64,000 nucleotides of DNA, taken from positions 22,401,590 to 22,465,589 of the forward strand of contig CM068316.1 of NCBI GenBank assembly GCA_034766995.1, given 5' to 3'. Within the stretch, counting starts at the first letter, position 1. Each line of letters opens with the position of its first letter. The translations under genes and the position numbers were made by a program. This DNA is from Acanthacorydalis orientalis (taxonomy: Eukaryota > Arthropoda > Insecta > Megaloptera > Corydalidae). The notes beneath the pieces are model-generated. The model was not told the DNA's origin, did not search any database, and saw nothing but the letters and a program-made list of their open reading frames with translations. Shown piece after piece: positions 22,011 through 33,720 of this stretch.

Positions 22011-23200
22011 ATATAATAGGAGCTTGCATTAAAAGCCGCTGTTCACGTGTAAATGGCTTTAAGGGCGTATGCTGTGGGAAGTGACAGATATCTCTTATGC
22101 CATTTTGAAGTGTGAACATTTCCCACAAAAAATCAGTCATCAGACGGTATCCTATGTTTACACAAGTGCTTTTCTATAATTAAATTAAAATGGAACGCGA
22201 TGAGAAGTTTTTCCGATGTAACCTTCTACACTTCTTTGATTTGAAAAAAAGTGCAGCTGGAGCTCATCGATTGTTTGGAAAAAAATATGTTAAATTTTCT
22301 CCATGAGAAATAGTATGTAGAGATTGGTTTAGACGATTCAAAAGTGGTGATTATGAAGTTCACGATAAATAACGGCCAAGTCAATAGAAAAAGTTCGAAG
22401 ATGAACAACTATAAGTTCTATTGAAAGAAAACCCTGGTCAAAAACTCAAAGAATTAAGTTAACAGTTCGAAGTCGATAAATCCAACATTTCATGACGTTT
22501 AGAATCCATAGGAAAGATCCAGAAAGAAAGGAGATGGCTACTGCATGAATTGACCGAAAATACCATTGATAATCGTTTAGTAAAGCATAAAGGAAGAGTT
22601 TCTTGTGGATTATCGTGACAGGCGATGAAAAATGAATCTGGTTCGACAATTCGAAACGCAAGAAGTCATGGGTTGATCCTGGACAACCATCAATGTCGAT
22701 ACAAAAGCAAATCATTCACGGTCACAAAGAAATGCTCTCTATTTGTTGGGATATGGAGAGTGTCGTGTACCATGAGCTGTTGAAACCGAAGAAAACAATC
22801 ACCGCCGACGTTATCGACAACAATTGTGGAGCGTTTGAATGAAAATTTGATGCAAAAACGACCATCAATTGCAACAAATCGCACAAAAAGTGATTCTTCT
22901 CTATGATAACTCTCGGTCCCATGTTATTATAGTCGTGAAATAAACACTGATGGAGTTCGAATAGGAAATTCTTCTGCACCCAGTGTATTCTCTAGATCTA
23001 GCCCCAAACGATTACCATCTGTTCCGATCGATGTAACATGTTCTGGAAGATACACATTTCCATAACTACGAAGAAGTCGAAAATTGAGTTGCTAAATGGA
23101 TTGGCTCAAAAGACAGACCGTTCGTCGCGGAATTCATCTTCTGCTAGAAAAGTGTGAAAAAGTCATAGCATTCGAGGTAAAATACTTCAAAAAAACAGCG
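22011..23200 (+). mobile_element. Decayed mariner, Mos1/mauritiana-like
   Basis: Transposase blocks begin at the ATG 22189 (MERDEKFFRCNLLHFF), followed by SAAGAHRLFGKKYVKFSP, WFRRFKSGDYEVHDK, FEDEQL, a second helix-turn-helix and GKIQKERRWLLHELT. Near 22609 IVTGDEK carries the first catalytic Asp, followed by a stop in place of Trp and then DNSKRKKSWVDPGQPS. SVVYHELLKPKKTITAD lies near 22755. The second Asp segment (VILLYDNSRSH in a mixed frame near 22890) and the third (YSLDLAPNDYHL, near 22985) are frameshifted. Moderately GC-richer than its flanks. Neither terminal repeat could be fixed; the region before 22189 is assigned as leader by position only. Confidence 0.8.
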
Positions 23201-23559
23201 TCTTTCAATGCAAGCATTTAATATATAGTTTTAGTTCTTATAATGATTTTTTTTGTTTTTCGGAATGATACTGGAAGTTTACCAATCAGTGAAGTATTAT
23301 TTTATGTTTACGTTTAGTTAAAGAAATTATTCTAAATGACTTGATGAGCTTTTTGAATTGGAATCTATATACATTTATTCCTCTTTTTTTAAAAAGGCCG
23401 CTATAAAAGTAATTCTTTCATTAACAGGTAAACAATTGATTGTTCAGAAATAATAAAAAAATTAAAAAGCGTTATCTAATCTTACTTTCCTGTTTAGAAA
23501 TTACAATTTTTGCAAGTGGTAACAATTTAATGGTGGGGTACTGTATATGAACGTAACGC
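23201..23559. other. AT-rich DNA, nothing recognised
   Basis: No features of note. Confidence 0.6.
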
Positions 23560-23930
23560 GTTCACACATTGAATAAGCTTCACACAGATACACAGATGCT
23601 TGTAACGGCTGGTCTGTAGCGTGCTGTCTAGGGCGCCAGACGTATCGAACGGCCGATGTCGGTCCCAGACCTACCTCACCGTGCCCCACTGACTTTGCTT
23701 GCATCGACCGTCGTCTCGACGCTGTGCATCGCGACGCATTCTACACATACATACAATCACATTTAAAAGTACTGTATGTATCTACACATACATACGAACG
23801 CCCACTAATCGGACAGACGCTTGCGCTCAATGTCGCTACCGCACACTCAACTGTTTTCTGTTCTGTCTTTGGCGCCGTTGAGCGTCGATGCTCTGTACCA
23901 AATAGTATATTCATCTCCCTTCCACTCAAC
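23560..23930. other. Unexplained GC-richer island with CpGs
   Basis: About 370 bp with many CG dinucleotides in an otherwise very AT-rich setting (for example GGGCGCCAGACG, GGCCGATGTCGG, CGTCGTCTCGACGCTG). Several frames of 60-80 codons are open on both strands, none with a domain I recognise. It could be a degraded element, an LTR or leader piece, or a promoter/first exon of a host gene. TGGCGCC occurs on both strands, which resembles a retroelement primer site by chance or otherwise; no LTR pair was seen. Confidence 0.4.
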
Positions 23931-24326
23931 CTTAGGGTATTGTATGTTTTTATTAGTGTCTTCTTTTAATACTCAGATCTCATGTGTTTTGTTTCTCTTG
24001 TGTGATGTTTGATTGTCTATGTATGTTTAGAAACTTTTGTAATATTAACACACCTCTATTATATTAATTTTTAATTCTCTTGATTATCAGCTATTTTATG
24101 CTCCAGTTAGCTGCATTTTGGAAACAAGGACGTTTTTAAAATTTTATTGATTCCATTTAGATGCCGTGTTGGATGTCATTAGATTTAGTTGTTAAAATAA
24201 AGGGGGATAAAGAACGAATCTATTGTTTTCTAATAATATAAAATTAAAATAGGTTCAAGAAACTGTAACGTTTGTTTATTATTAATATAATTTATAATCA
24301 ATAATGCATTTTTTTACCATCAATAT

Positions 24327-24329
<3 letters not shown>
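23931..24329. other. AT-rich DNA, nothing recognised
   Basis: No features of note. Confidence 0.6.

Positions 24330-24370
<41 letters not shown>
24330..24370. repeat. (TA)n microsatellite
   Basis: About 40 bp of TA. Confidence 0.95.
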
Positions 24371-24371
<1 letters not shown>

Positions 24372-24456
24372 CTAATTACTTACAATTTATATTAAGAAAC
24401 GTAATATGAAATGCTTGTAATTGAAAAGAAAATAATTTTAAATACATAATATTAGA

Positions 24457-24459
<3 letters not shown>

Positions 24460-24501
<42 letters not shown>
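24460..24501. repeat. (TA)n microsatellite
   Basis: About 42 bp of TA. Confidence 0.95.
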
Positions 24502-24507
<6 letters not shown>

Positions 24508-24740
24508 AATAATTTACATAAAGGAAATAAGTTATATATGAAAAATTAACAGTATTATAACTGAGAGGAATAAATATTTTTAGGTAAAAAAATCATTTCA
24601 TGAAATTCTTTTTACTTATTGAGACAAAAGTTTGAATAAAAATGAACAAAAAAAATAACAAAAAAATAACTATTACATTAAAATTTAATCATTATTTCAT
24701 TAAGATTTATTTAGTAGGTACAACTTTTTTGTGTATGTTT

Positions 24741-24888
<148 letters not shown>

Positions 24889-26022
24889 AAGACATATGAA
24901 ATTGCTAAGTAAGTTAACAGTAACTTTAGAACTAGTTTTAAAAGTTACTTTTTATCTGGGTCAAAAATCGTGTTTAATTAAAAAAGTTCACTACTTATAA
25001 CTTTTACTTTTTAAAAGTATTTTTTTCGGAAACAAAAGATACTGGGTACTGTAAATGATGAAGTCGGATTGTAAACTTTTATTTCCAATTTTTTTATGTT
25101 GTGAAAGTTGATACTGTTATTAAAAATAAATCGTTATTCTCTATTATTTGATTTAATTGATTTAATGAATTCAAACGTTGACAAATTTACTTCAGTGATG
25201 GATTTCATGAAGGATTTTCGGCGACAATGATCAGTATTCAAAATGTTTAAGTTACGAAATGAATGCTGTTTGAGGACCATCGAATAAGTTACAATAATAT
25301 TTAGGTGTTTGTAAACGCAACAATGATTTATTAAAAATGATTATATTTAAAAGATTTTTAATGATTATTTGCATGTCATAAAGCTTTATAGTAGTTTAAT
25401 TATTTATTTTTTAAATGCGCTCCAAAAAAGTCTTGTATAAAATAATGTGAGAAAATGCAAATAATAATAATGTCAGTTTTTGGTGCTTTGGCTCAATTTA
25501 TTTTTACAAATGATTTTTCTCGGATTAATAAAAACTGCAATACTTTTTTTTGACAAAATATGTCCGATAATTTATTATTGATTATTTTTCCTTGTTTTCT
25601 ATGATACTTAAAGAGTTTCAATAATTTTTAAGTCAAGGTTCAGACAAGTATGATTTTTCTGTTTTGTATTGTTCGAAAACGAAGGAATCGATATGGAAAT
25701 GTTCGTAAACAATAAAAATTTCAGTAAATGATTATTGATCATTTTTAATGAATGAATATGATTCAAAAAATTTTCGTGGTTTATGAGGAAGTCAATATTT
25801 TATTTATAAAAAGTCTTTATGAAATTCGAATTAGGATTTATAAATTAGGAAAAAAATATCGTTATATTTTAATTAAATTAATGCGTATTTGCAAGTTATA
25901 AGTTTTTTTTATTTTAAATATAATATAAAATACAATATTTTAACGAATTTTTATATAAAAATGTATATAACAGCATATTATTTTTGGAATTAAAAATAAA
26001 AAATCAAAATTAAAAGATTTTC
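24889..26022. other. AT-rich DNA, nothing recognised
   Basis: No coding signal or element ends. Confidence 0.6.
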
Positions 26023-26042
26023 CTATATATATATATATATAT
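26023..26042. repeat. Short (TA)n
   Basis: Precedes the LINE fragment. Confidence 0.9.
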
Positions 26043-26051
26043 AAACAAAAT

Positions 26052-26575
26052 TAGCAGGAGAATAAAAATGGAATGTCGCGCATTTGAAAGAAATGCCTCG
26101 ATATTTAAATCAACAATCCCACTCTGAAGAAAATGTATTGGATCAATGTACACTACCAGTCTTTACCTATGGTAGCGAAACATGGGTGCTTAACGCAAAA
26201 ATCATTTCAAGACTCCAAACATCATAGAGAAGTATGGAAATATGCATGCTAGGAATAACAAGAAGAGATGAGTAGAGAATGGATACAAAAACAGGCAGGA
26301 GTCACAGATGTAATAAGAACAGTAAAGAGTTTGAAATGGAAATAGGCGGGACATGTTGCAAACACAGAAGGCAACCGATGGACAACAAAAATTATTAACT
26401 GGGAATCAAGAAATATAAAAAAACCAAGCAAGAGACCAATGAACCTGTGGGATAAGGAAATGAAAATTTTTATTGGAAATCAATGGAAAAGGGAGGGATT
26501 CAATCGTACAAAATGGAAAATCATGGAAGAGGCCTTTATTCAGCAGTGGATTGACAGAGGCTGATAATGTTGATG
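26052..26575 (+). mobile_element. RTE-like LINE 3' end, copy 1
   Basis: Encodes, with stops and shifts, the last part of an insect endonuclease/reverse-transcriptase polyprotein: RRIKM-like start, DQCTLPVFTYGSETWVLNAK near 26133, RSMEICMLGITRRDE near 26230, WAGHVA-like residues near 26343, NRWTTKI near 26370, RPMNLWDKE near 26430 and EAFIQQW near 26529. It ends GGCTGATAATGTTGATGATACA, a TGA-rich tail typical of RTE elements. The plus-strand copy matches the minus-strand copy at 57052-57595 along its length. The catalytic palm and the endonuclease are absent (5' truncation), as is usual for LINEs. Confidence 0.85.
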
Positions 26576-26583
26576 ATACATGA

Positions 26584-26613
26584 TTATATATATATAAATA
26601 TATATGTATATAT

Positions 26614-26650
<37 letters not shown>
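26584..26650. repeat. (TA)n microsatellite
   Basis: Interrupted TA array just after the LINE tail. Confidence 0.9.
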
Positions 26651-27224
26651 TCGAATAATTAAAAATTACAATTATGAATAAGAGTATTGTATATTAACAT
26701 TTATTATATTATTAAATACATACAAATAGAGAAATTACGATTTTTTCATATCACTTCAAAACTCTTTGCATGGATTTAAAAACGGATGTAAAGTTTGTTG
26801 TGTTTGTACAAGTGTAAACATTGGTTTGCCAAATATAAATTCAGTTTAAATTTATTTAATATTGTAAGGGTATTAAAATTATTAATGTACATCGTTTTTC
26901 TAAACTAAAATAATTACATGTGTCACATTAAATTTTTTAGATATTGAAAAGATAGTCATTTCTTAAGAAATTCGGATATTTTTAGGAAGTTTACATTTTC
27001 AGTATATTAAATTAATATAAATATAGATTTTAATAAAATATGATATATTTCTTAGCTAGTAATGAATTATGACACCCTAGTAAAGTATTAGTATAATTAT
27101 TTAGTGAAGAATGTTAGATATTATTATTTGATTCTGATTATTTATAAGTAAAACAACTTTAATGAATAGTTTTAAATGAATGAAAATAATGTATTCTACC
27201 TTTTCGTCAGTAAGGTAGTTTCAT
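26651..27224. other. AT-rich DNA, nothing recognised
   Basis: No features of note. Confidence 0.6.
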
Positions 27225-27388
27225 AGTTCTATAACGAACAACTGAAAGCATTAGCTCATTAAGAGCTAAGGAAAAAAAATTAACAGCTTACACAAATATA
27301 TATATATATATATATATATATGTGTAAGCTGTTCATTTTTTCCTTAGCTCTGACTGAACTAATGCCTTCAGTTGTTCGTTATAAAACT
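27225..27388. repeat. Fold-back inverted repeat with (TA)n loop
   Basis: Arms 27225-27295 and 27321-27388 pair with a handful of mismatches (shared core ATAACGAACAACTGAA, then GAGCTAAGGAAAAA and CAGCTTACACA). The loop is a TA array. The outer part of the right arm belongs to a mariner MITE fragment, so part of that fragment exists here in both orientations. Confidence 0.9.
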
Positions 27389-27533
27389 GAAAGGGCGCTT
27401 GCGTCTTTCTTCATCTTCAAGGCTCTCGTGCCCAACAGGAAAATTTTGAGACTACCATTGCACCGGACGTTCCCTAACAGAACCCATACTAAAAGTATCG
27501 TTTAGAGCAGTTTCTGCTGCTTTACCATCCGAA
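27350..27533 (-). mobile_element. Internal fragment of the TTAGGTTGGT mariner MITE
   Basis: Minus-strand match to the coding part of the family: complement of CTACCATTGCACCGGACGTT corresponds to the AACGTxCxGTGCAATGGTxG segment of other copies, and CTTCATCTTCAAGGCTC is shared with the copy at 48914. Both terminal repeats are missing. Confidence 0.8.
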
Positions 27534-27741
27534 TAAGATTAATAATCAAGAATAAAATTAATAATTTGTATAAATTTAATTATTTTAAACATAAGCTCAC
27601 ACCTTCCTTATGATTTATTCTATAAAAATGTTTTCAGTTTTGTTAAAAATGAATACAAATGAATGAATAAATCCAACATGCTATAAGAGAAAAATCGATT
27701 CTTATATTAAGCAGTTTTAAATATGCTTACTTTTTGTATTA

Positions 27742-27746
<5 letters not shown>
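27534..27746. other. AT-rich DNA
   Basis: Nothing recognised. Confidence 0.6.

Positions 27747-27785
<39 letters not shown>
27747..27785. repeat. (TA)n microsatellite
   Basis: About 38 bp of TA. Confidence 0.95.
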
Positions 27786-27787
<2 letters not shown>

Positions 27788-29038
27788 TGATAAAATGGTT
27801 CTATTTTACAACAATTAACATTATTTAAATACAATAATGATTATAACTGTTTTAAATATTTACTTCAGATAAACATATGTCTCTATTCTAATTGTTGTTT
27901 GTAATTTAGCTGAAACTGAGTAACAGGAAGGACTTATCTATTGATGAATGTACCTAAGTTAAAATTTGAGTGACCAGTACATCTGATATTTGGTATGAAA
28001 TTAGTTTTTTAGAATTAATTTTCAATTCATTTTTATTAATGAAAAGGTTCTATAAATTATCTATGAATAAATAAGATATTTTATAGTCATGAATTGTACT
28101 CCATACTGAGCCAATAATATTATTTGAATAAACTGTATGAAACAATAGTATAAAATATAAGTAATAAATAACAATCTGATATGTTTTATAGAAATAATTT
28201 TATAATAGACACTCAAGTACGTTTTGTTGATATCTGTTTTGATAATAATGGTATCTATAAAAAAGTATAATTTTGATTGAAAAGAATTACTTATAGAGTT
28301 GTCCCTACATTTATTTTTTTTCAGTTTTAATATTTAACATATCCTGTTTTTATTTTTATCATCAATATCCTTTTTCTTATTCATTTTCAGTGTAGTGTTA
28401 TTAGTAAAAGAATATAAGTACATTTAAAAAAATATGTAATTTAAAATTATTAAATTAAATATTTCTTTGTAATATTGTTTTTTAAATTCTAAGGTAAAAA
28501 AGTTAGAAACTAACACGGCGTTAATATATTTTATGATTATTAACAATGATAATCTATTGTAATTGATTAGTTACATGAAAAAAATAATTGTAAATATTAG
28601 AATATTGTTCAATATTATGAAAATAAAATGAATCAATTAAACAGCATATGTAGAAAATATAATTTCGTGACACATTTCGTAATATGTAGGCTTAGTTTGT
28701 AGAGAATATTTATTTTTACGCGTGTTGATAACCTGTTTTTTTAAGATTAATGATCAGTACATTTCACTTATAAATTTTTAATTTCTTATTTATTTATTTG
28801 TATATATTTAGTATTAAATTTTTGAACCATAATGGAGATATTTAATACAAAAATGCACCTTGTGTATTACTTGTTACGAATTTTCAAACAAAAGAATTAC
28901 TAAAAATGTGTGATAAATTTATGGAATGATTATGAAAATTAAACCTAAAAATATGTAATTAATTATAAATATTTAATTAGGGATCATGAATTTGGTACAG
29001 TAAATATGTTTGAAAATATTTTTTGTTTACCTGGACAT
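27786..29038. other. AT-rich DNA, nothing recognised
   Basis: No coding signal or element ends. Confidence 0.6.

Positions 29039-29100
<62 letters not shown>
29039..29100. repeat. (CA)n-(TA)n compound microsatellite
   Basis: About 20 bp CA then 40 bp TA. Confidence 0.95.
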
Positions 29101-29102
<2 letters not shown>

Positions 29103-29144
29103 TAATATACATATATACATTTATTTATATTTATATACATATAT

Positions 29145-29262
29145 AGGTGATTCAATTTACGTTTCCATATGAAAGTATTAAAAAAAATCGAAAATTAAAA
29201 AAATCAAGTTATTTTTCCGATTTTTTCAATACTTTCATGTGGAAGCTTAAATTGAATCACCT
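29145..29262. mobile_element. 118-bp hairpin MITE related to the DD41D element
   Basis: Arms of about 50 bp (AGGTGATTCAATTTACGTTT inward, and its near complement at 29213-29262) surround a 17-nt loop. The terminal sequence TGATTCAATTTA, followed by TTCxxxATxAAAGTAxTAAAAAAA, is the same as the right end of the DD41D element at 15470-17752 read as complement. A TA-rich flank fits TA insertion. It has no coding capacity and must have used a transposase in trans. Confidence 0.88.
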
Positions 29263-29398
29263 TATTTATATAAGTTTATATATAAAGCCAGAAAGGGTGA
29301 AAGAAAATTTATTTTAATAAATTTAAATTTCTTTTTTTATATTGGTTGCTTTATTATTTTAATTACCATTTTAGGTTTTGACACATGCACATACACAC

Positions 29399-29433
<35 letters not shown>

Positions 29434-29465
29434 CATACATACATTTATATATATATATATATATA
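29399..29465. repeat. CA/TA compound microsatellite
   Basis: Interrupted TA arrays with CATA units. Confidence 0.9.
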
Positions 29466-30000
29466 CACATACGTATCTCAGTATGGAATTATTTAACAGA
29501 AAGTATTGTCCTCGTTACTAAAATAAAATATAATTATAATATTAAATGTGTTTAACAAACTATATTTTAATGTTTATTTTGTTCAGTATTAAAAAAAATA
29601 CAGAAGAATTTATAATATACATGTTTGTCCAGAAAATTATTGTTTTACTTTTCTATTTTCTATACTTTGTTAAGTTGTAAAAATTGAATCCGTATGAATA
29701 ATTAAAGAGTTAGAACGATTAAGTACTGAAATATTTAAAGCTGAAAATCAATATCACGAATATAAAACGTTCATTGTAATAATAAACTTGAAATATGCAA
29801 TATAGGGCAAATATTGTACAACATATATTTGTACATGAATGAATAACATAATATGAGAAGAGGTAAGCACTTCCTTCCATATAACAAATACGACTATTAA
29901 GTGATAAGTTGTCTATTTTTTCTTTTTGATTTTATTCCTCGACGATTATTTGTCTTCATCTTATCTATCAAGCTATTCCTTGTAATGGGTTTAAAATTTA
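29466..30000. other. AT-rich DNA, nothing recognised
   Basis: No features of note. Confidence 0.6.
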
Positions 30001-30540
30001 TATTTTTCATGCCTTATTTTCCTCGAAACGTTGCAGTCTGTCTCTCTCGTTTCCGACTACACAAACCGCTATGATGTTTTCTTATTTTGATCTTATATCC
30101 GTATTGATTAATATATATTCGTCCTTGTTCAACAATTTATCTCAAGACCTTTATCAGACCTTCGTATAACGTGGATGCAGTGTTCTCCGTTTATCTTTCA
30201 ACGTGCCGTTGCCATCGTATCGTTTCGTATCGTTTCTCTTTCTCTCTTGTCTTACGTCGACATTTCACTGACCTCGCACAGTGTGCACCAATGCGATGCC
30301 TTGCAGTCACCCTCCGACCCATGCGACATAGGTCGCACCAACACAAACATGTATGACGTCTATGATACCCCTCTTTTGTGTCCTCGACCTATGTCGGCAA
30401 AAATGGGGAAAGATGCGTACGACTGTCTGCGCGATCTTGTTCATTGATATCTATGTTGTGTACAGGGGCACTAATACTCATGCACGACGAAAAGTTTGTT
30501 TTACACTGTACAGTTTATTGAAAGCTTTCCACCCTTAATT
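30001..30540. other. Unexplained GC-richer island
   Basis: CpG-containing sequence between AT-rich flanks, densest at 30160-30450 (CCTCCGACCCATGCGACATA, CTCGACCTATGTCGGC). Three overlapping plus-strand frames of 61-90 codons (30171-30538) have no recognisable domain. Two CCTATGTCG/CGACATAGG motifs are inverted copies. Degraded element or host exon/regulatory DNA cannot be separated from sequence alone. Confidence 0.4.
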
Positions 30541-32085
30541 TAAGCTTCAAGGTCATAATAAATATAATGCAATTGTTTCATGTTTTTTCTCATAAAGGAA
30601 GGAAGTATATATTTTCAATGAATATAACAAACAAAAAGTAACTAATTATTGATAAGTAAATTTATATTTCCTTTTTAAAGAAATATTTGTATGTATTTAA
30701 ACCATTTTAATGACTGTTTATTTTGAAATTTAAACGCAAAGAGGAAATATATTATTAGCATAATATAAATATCTTATGAAAATACTTCGTTAATAAGTTA
30801 GAAAAATAAAATGAATATATTTAATAATAAAGTGATTATAGCTATAATGAAACAATTACTCGTACACGTAAATTTGTACATTGTTTACAATATTTCACAT
30901 AGATAAGTGTACACTTTGTGATTGCGCTATATGGAAAATATCAGAAGAGTCGAGGATCAAAGAAAAAAATGCGCTCAGTAATACCATTTAATTGGTTGAG
31001 AATTTTGAATGTAGCTATGATGTGTGTTCATTGAGTTCTTATTATTTGAACGAATACAATTCTTGAATGCAATGATTATGTATAAAAATGAATAATTTTT
31101 GTTTTTCATTATTAGGTTACATTTACTCTACTATTACTACTACTACTTTACATTACTCTATTACTAAAGCATTCAAATTATGTATTCAATATTGTTTTAA
31201 CTTAGTCGAATAATAAAATAGAACACTGATTAAAACGAGTCAGTAATAGAATTGAGTAAATTTGAGATATTATTCAAAGATTTTATTTGAAGATGTGAAT
31301 GGCTTTATTATAATTTTATTTTTCTTCACAAATTCATTTGATTTTTTTTATAATAACTTCATTAAAATATATTAAAAAAAAATATTGAAGTCAATACTAA
31401 TAATATCGTAATATTAATACAGCTAACTGCAATTATATGCCTTTGTACGTTTCTCTTAAAGATAAAATGGCGAACGCCGGTTTTTGCTGTGGAATTTAGT
31501 AAAAGTTAATCTTATCATATTTAAGATTAATCTTTTTATATGTGGAGGTTAAAATTAATTCAGTGTACTTTTTTGAAAAAAGCTGCAGTTTGAATTTTCA
31601 AAGTTTCTAAAAAGCTAGTACTTGGGAAATCGTTACGTTGTATAATATAATTGTAAAAAATATTTAAAAATAGGAAAATTGTGTGAAATTTTCGTTAGTC
31701 TAATTTATAAATAAAGAAGTTTTTGGAAAATTTCATTGACATTTTCAGTATCATTTATGTATAAATTAATTATAATTTATTGAAATTTGAGTTTTGAAAA
31801 TTTTTGAATTGCTATGTTTTGAAAATGAGGTAATATCAAAGATAACTGATAAGTAAAGAACTGCAGATTTCTATTAAATGTGTAATTTATTTTTTCCCTT
31901 TTACTTTATTAGAATTATTTTCAAACTCGCTTTTATATAATATGTGAAGGTTGCATTATTATAAATAAAGGCTGAATTTGTCACGTTTAACAGAAATTAT
32001 ATGTTTTCATTGTTGCCACGTTTAACTATCCAAAAAATAAAAATGAAGCAATTCATAAAACAAATATTCGTAATATTCATAACTA
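30541..32085. other. AT-rich DNA with a small TAC repeat
   Basis: (CTA)n-like run at about 31128-31170. Nothing else recognised. Confidence 0.6.
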
Positions 32086-32659
32086 TTAGGTTAGCAGAAA
32101 AAGAATTGCGGTTTATGACCTTCAAATTCATATACATTTTTTTCTTTTTTGATTTTCCTAGCTGTTTTAAGTGGTAGAGAACTGTTGGATGACTAACGCC
32201 CAACTTTTGTGTAATCTCTCGAATTGTTGTGTGTTGTTCTGATTCAACTAACGCCTTCAGTTGGTCATTATGTACTGAAGAAGGACTTCCGCGACCTTCT
32301 TCATTTTCAAGCCTCTCGTCCCCGATATGGTTTTTAGCACTACCATTGCACCCTACATTCTTTAACAGTACTCACACCAAAAGCATCGTTTGGTTTACGA
32401 GCAGTTTCTGATGCTTTACCACCCCTTTTGAATTCATACAAAAAACTACTCTTATTTGCTTCTTTGCCATCTTTAATTCAATATTCCAATTGGAAGCAAA
32501 ATTAATAATAAAACTAAAGTCTATGATATCAAAATACAGACCGAAAAATGCATTGTAAAATGATATGAACATGAACACGATGAAATGACACTTTAACTGA
32601 AAAAAATTAAGGTTAGAATTCAGAAAACAAAATCTGCAATTATTTTCCTATTAACTTAC
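32086..32659 (-). mobile_element. Full-size mariner MITE (TTAGGTTGGT family)
   Basis: Both ends are present: TTAGGTTAGCAGAAAAAGAATTG on the left and the complement ending ATTAACTTAC on the right, with TA at 32084-32085 and 32660-32661. On the minus strand it encodes relics of the transposase DNA-binding region: FLYEF near 32440, KASETARK, an AFGVSTV-like block near 32365, then a second helix-turn-helix LGVSHPTVLYHLKQLGKSKK near 32160-32200. The reading then runs into the terminal repeat. No catalytic domain between the helix-turn-helix and the end. Confidence 0.9.
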
Positions 32660-32769
32660 TATACTATATATTGATATTTTTTATTCACATGTTAATTCAC
32701 ATTATTGTATATCAATAAATAAAGTCACTTAAAAATTAAGTTTCTTCAAATTACATTCAGGGAATCTTC

Positions 32770-32808
<39 letters not shown>

Positions 32809-33457
32809 CTCAATTACTAATAATATTCTTAAATATAGATGAAAAGGTCATCGGAACCGAATAAATCGTTTATACGTTCTACTTAACAACTATTATATAC
32901 GCTATTGAAACATATTTAATTTCTTTGAGTCTTTATAAAGTATATTTATATTCCTGAATTTTGAATTATAGATTTCATTTGTCTGATATTGTATTTCCAA
33001 TACATATGTACACCACTGTTATATGTTGATATTTTACTTATGGGAGATAATTAACTACTTTAGAGTAATTATGTAACTACTATATCGTTTGATAAAAATG
33101 AAGGTAAAAGGAAAAGGTGCAGTTATTTTCAAACAACAGTAGATGGTTTTCAACTTTCTTTTAGTTGATGTTTCTATACGAATCTCTCGGTAATCCATTA
33201 CTGAAAATTTCCCACTTAAGAAAACATACTGCTTCAGGCAGTTGTCTCGATATTTATTGAAATTGAATGTGGTTTCATTTACGTATTTCTTTCTTATTGA
33301 GTTATTATAAAGCATAACGGATATAAAAACTAGTTTATGTAATACCAATAAGTCATAAAAACGTGTTGTATTTATAATGCGTTTTTAATACACACGTTCA
33401 GTGGCGTATCAATATTTAATGGAATACATTAGTTTTTTCCGTTATAAAATTTACTTT

Positions 33458-33460
<3 letters not shown>
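32660..33460. other. AT-rich DNA with a TA array
   Basis: (TA)n at 32773-32805. The 97-codon minus frame at 33055-33348 shows no recognisable domain. Confidence 0.5.

Positions 33461-33500
<40 letters not shown>
33461..33500. repeat. (TA)n microsatellite
   Basis: About 40 bp of TA abutting the island at 33501. Confidence 0.95.
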
Positions 33501-33503
<3 letters not shown>

Positions 33504-33578
33504 GAGGGGGATCTAGGCCCTAGTTTCTACTCTCGTCGACCTCCAAGGGGTTCCGCCTCCTCTCGCTTTGCTCGTATA
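33501..33578. repeat. Short GC-rich insert between TA arrays
   Basis: Bounded by TATACGAG (33499-33506) and its complement CTCGTATA (33571-33578). It contains GGGGTTCCGCCTCC and CTCTCGCTTTGCTCG, reminiscent of the GC heads of the repeats at 17953, 20089 and 59619. TA arrays flank it closely. Possibly a fifth-wheel fragment or tiny MITE of that family. Confidence 0.5.
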
Positions 33579-33598
33579 GTATATATTCGGTTAACATC

Positions 33599-33601
<3 letters not shown>

Positions 33602-33638
<37 letters not shown>

Positions 33639-33639
33639 T
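33602..33639. repeat. (TA)n-(GT)n microsatellite
   Basis: About 30 bp TA followed by GTGTGTG. Confidence 0.95.
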
Positions 33640-33652
33640 AGTATATCTATAT

Positions 33653-33720
33653 CAAGGGTCGAAAAACTCCGGCTCCTGAGAAAATATTGGCTTTCATTGC
33701 CATGTTTCTTAAACTTTTGT
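33653..33720 (+). mobile_element. Possible hAT 5' end fragment
   Basis: CAAGGGTCGAAAAACTCCGG followed by CTCC and TTGGCTTTC resembles the left ends of Charlie-type hAT elements (CAGGGGTCGGCAAACT). No matching right end or 8-bp duplication was found, so this is tentative. Confidence 0.3.

Noticed and set aside
23630..23650. TGGCGCC words as retroelement primer-binding sites
   Set aside because: No flanking LTR pair or polyprotein; a 7-base match is not enough.
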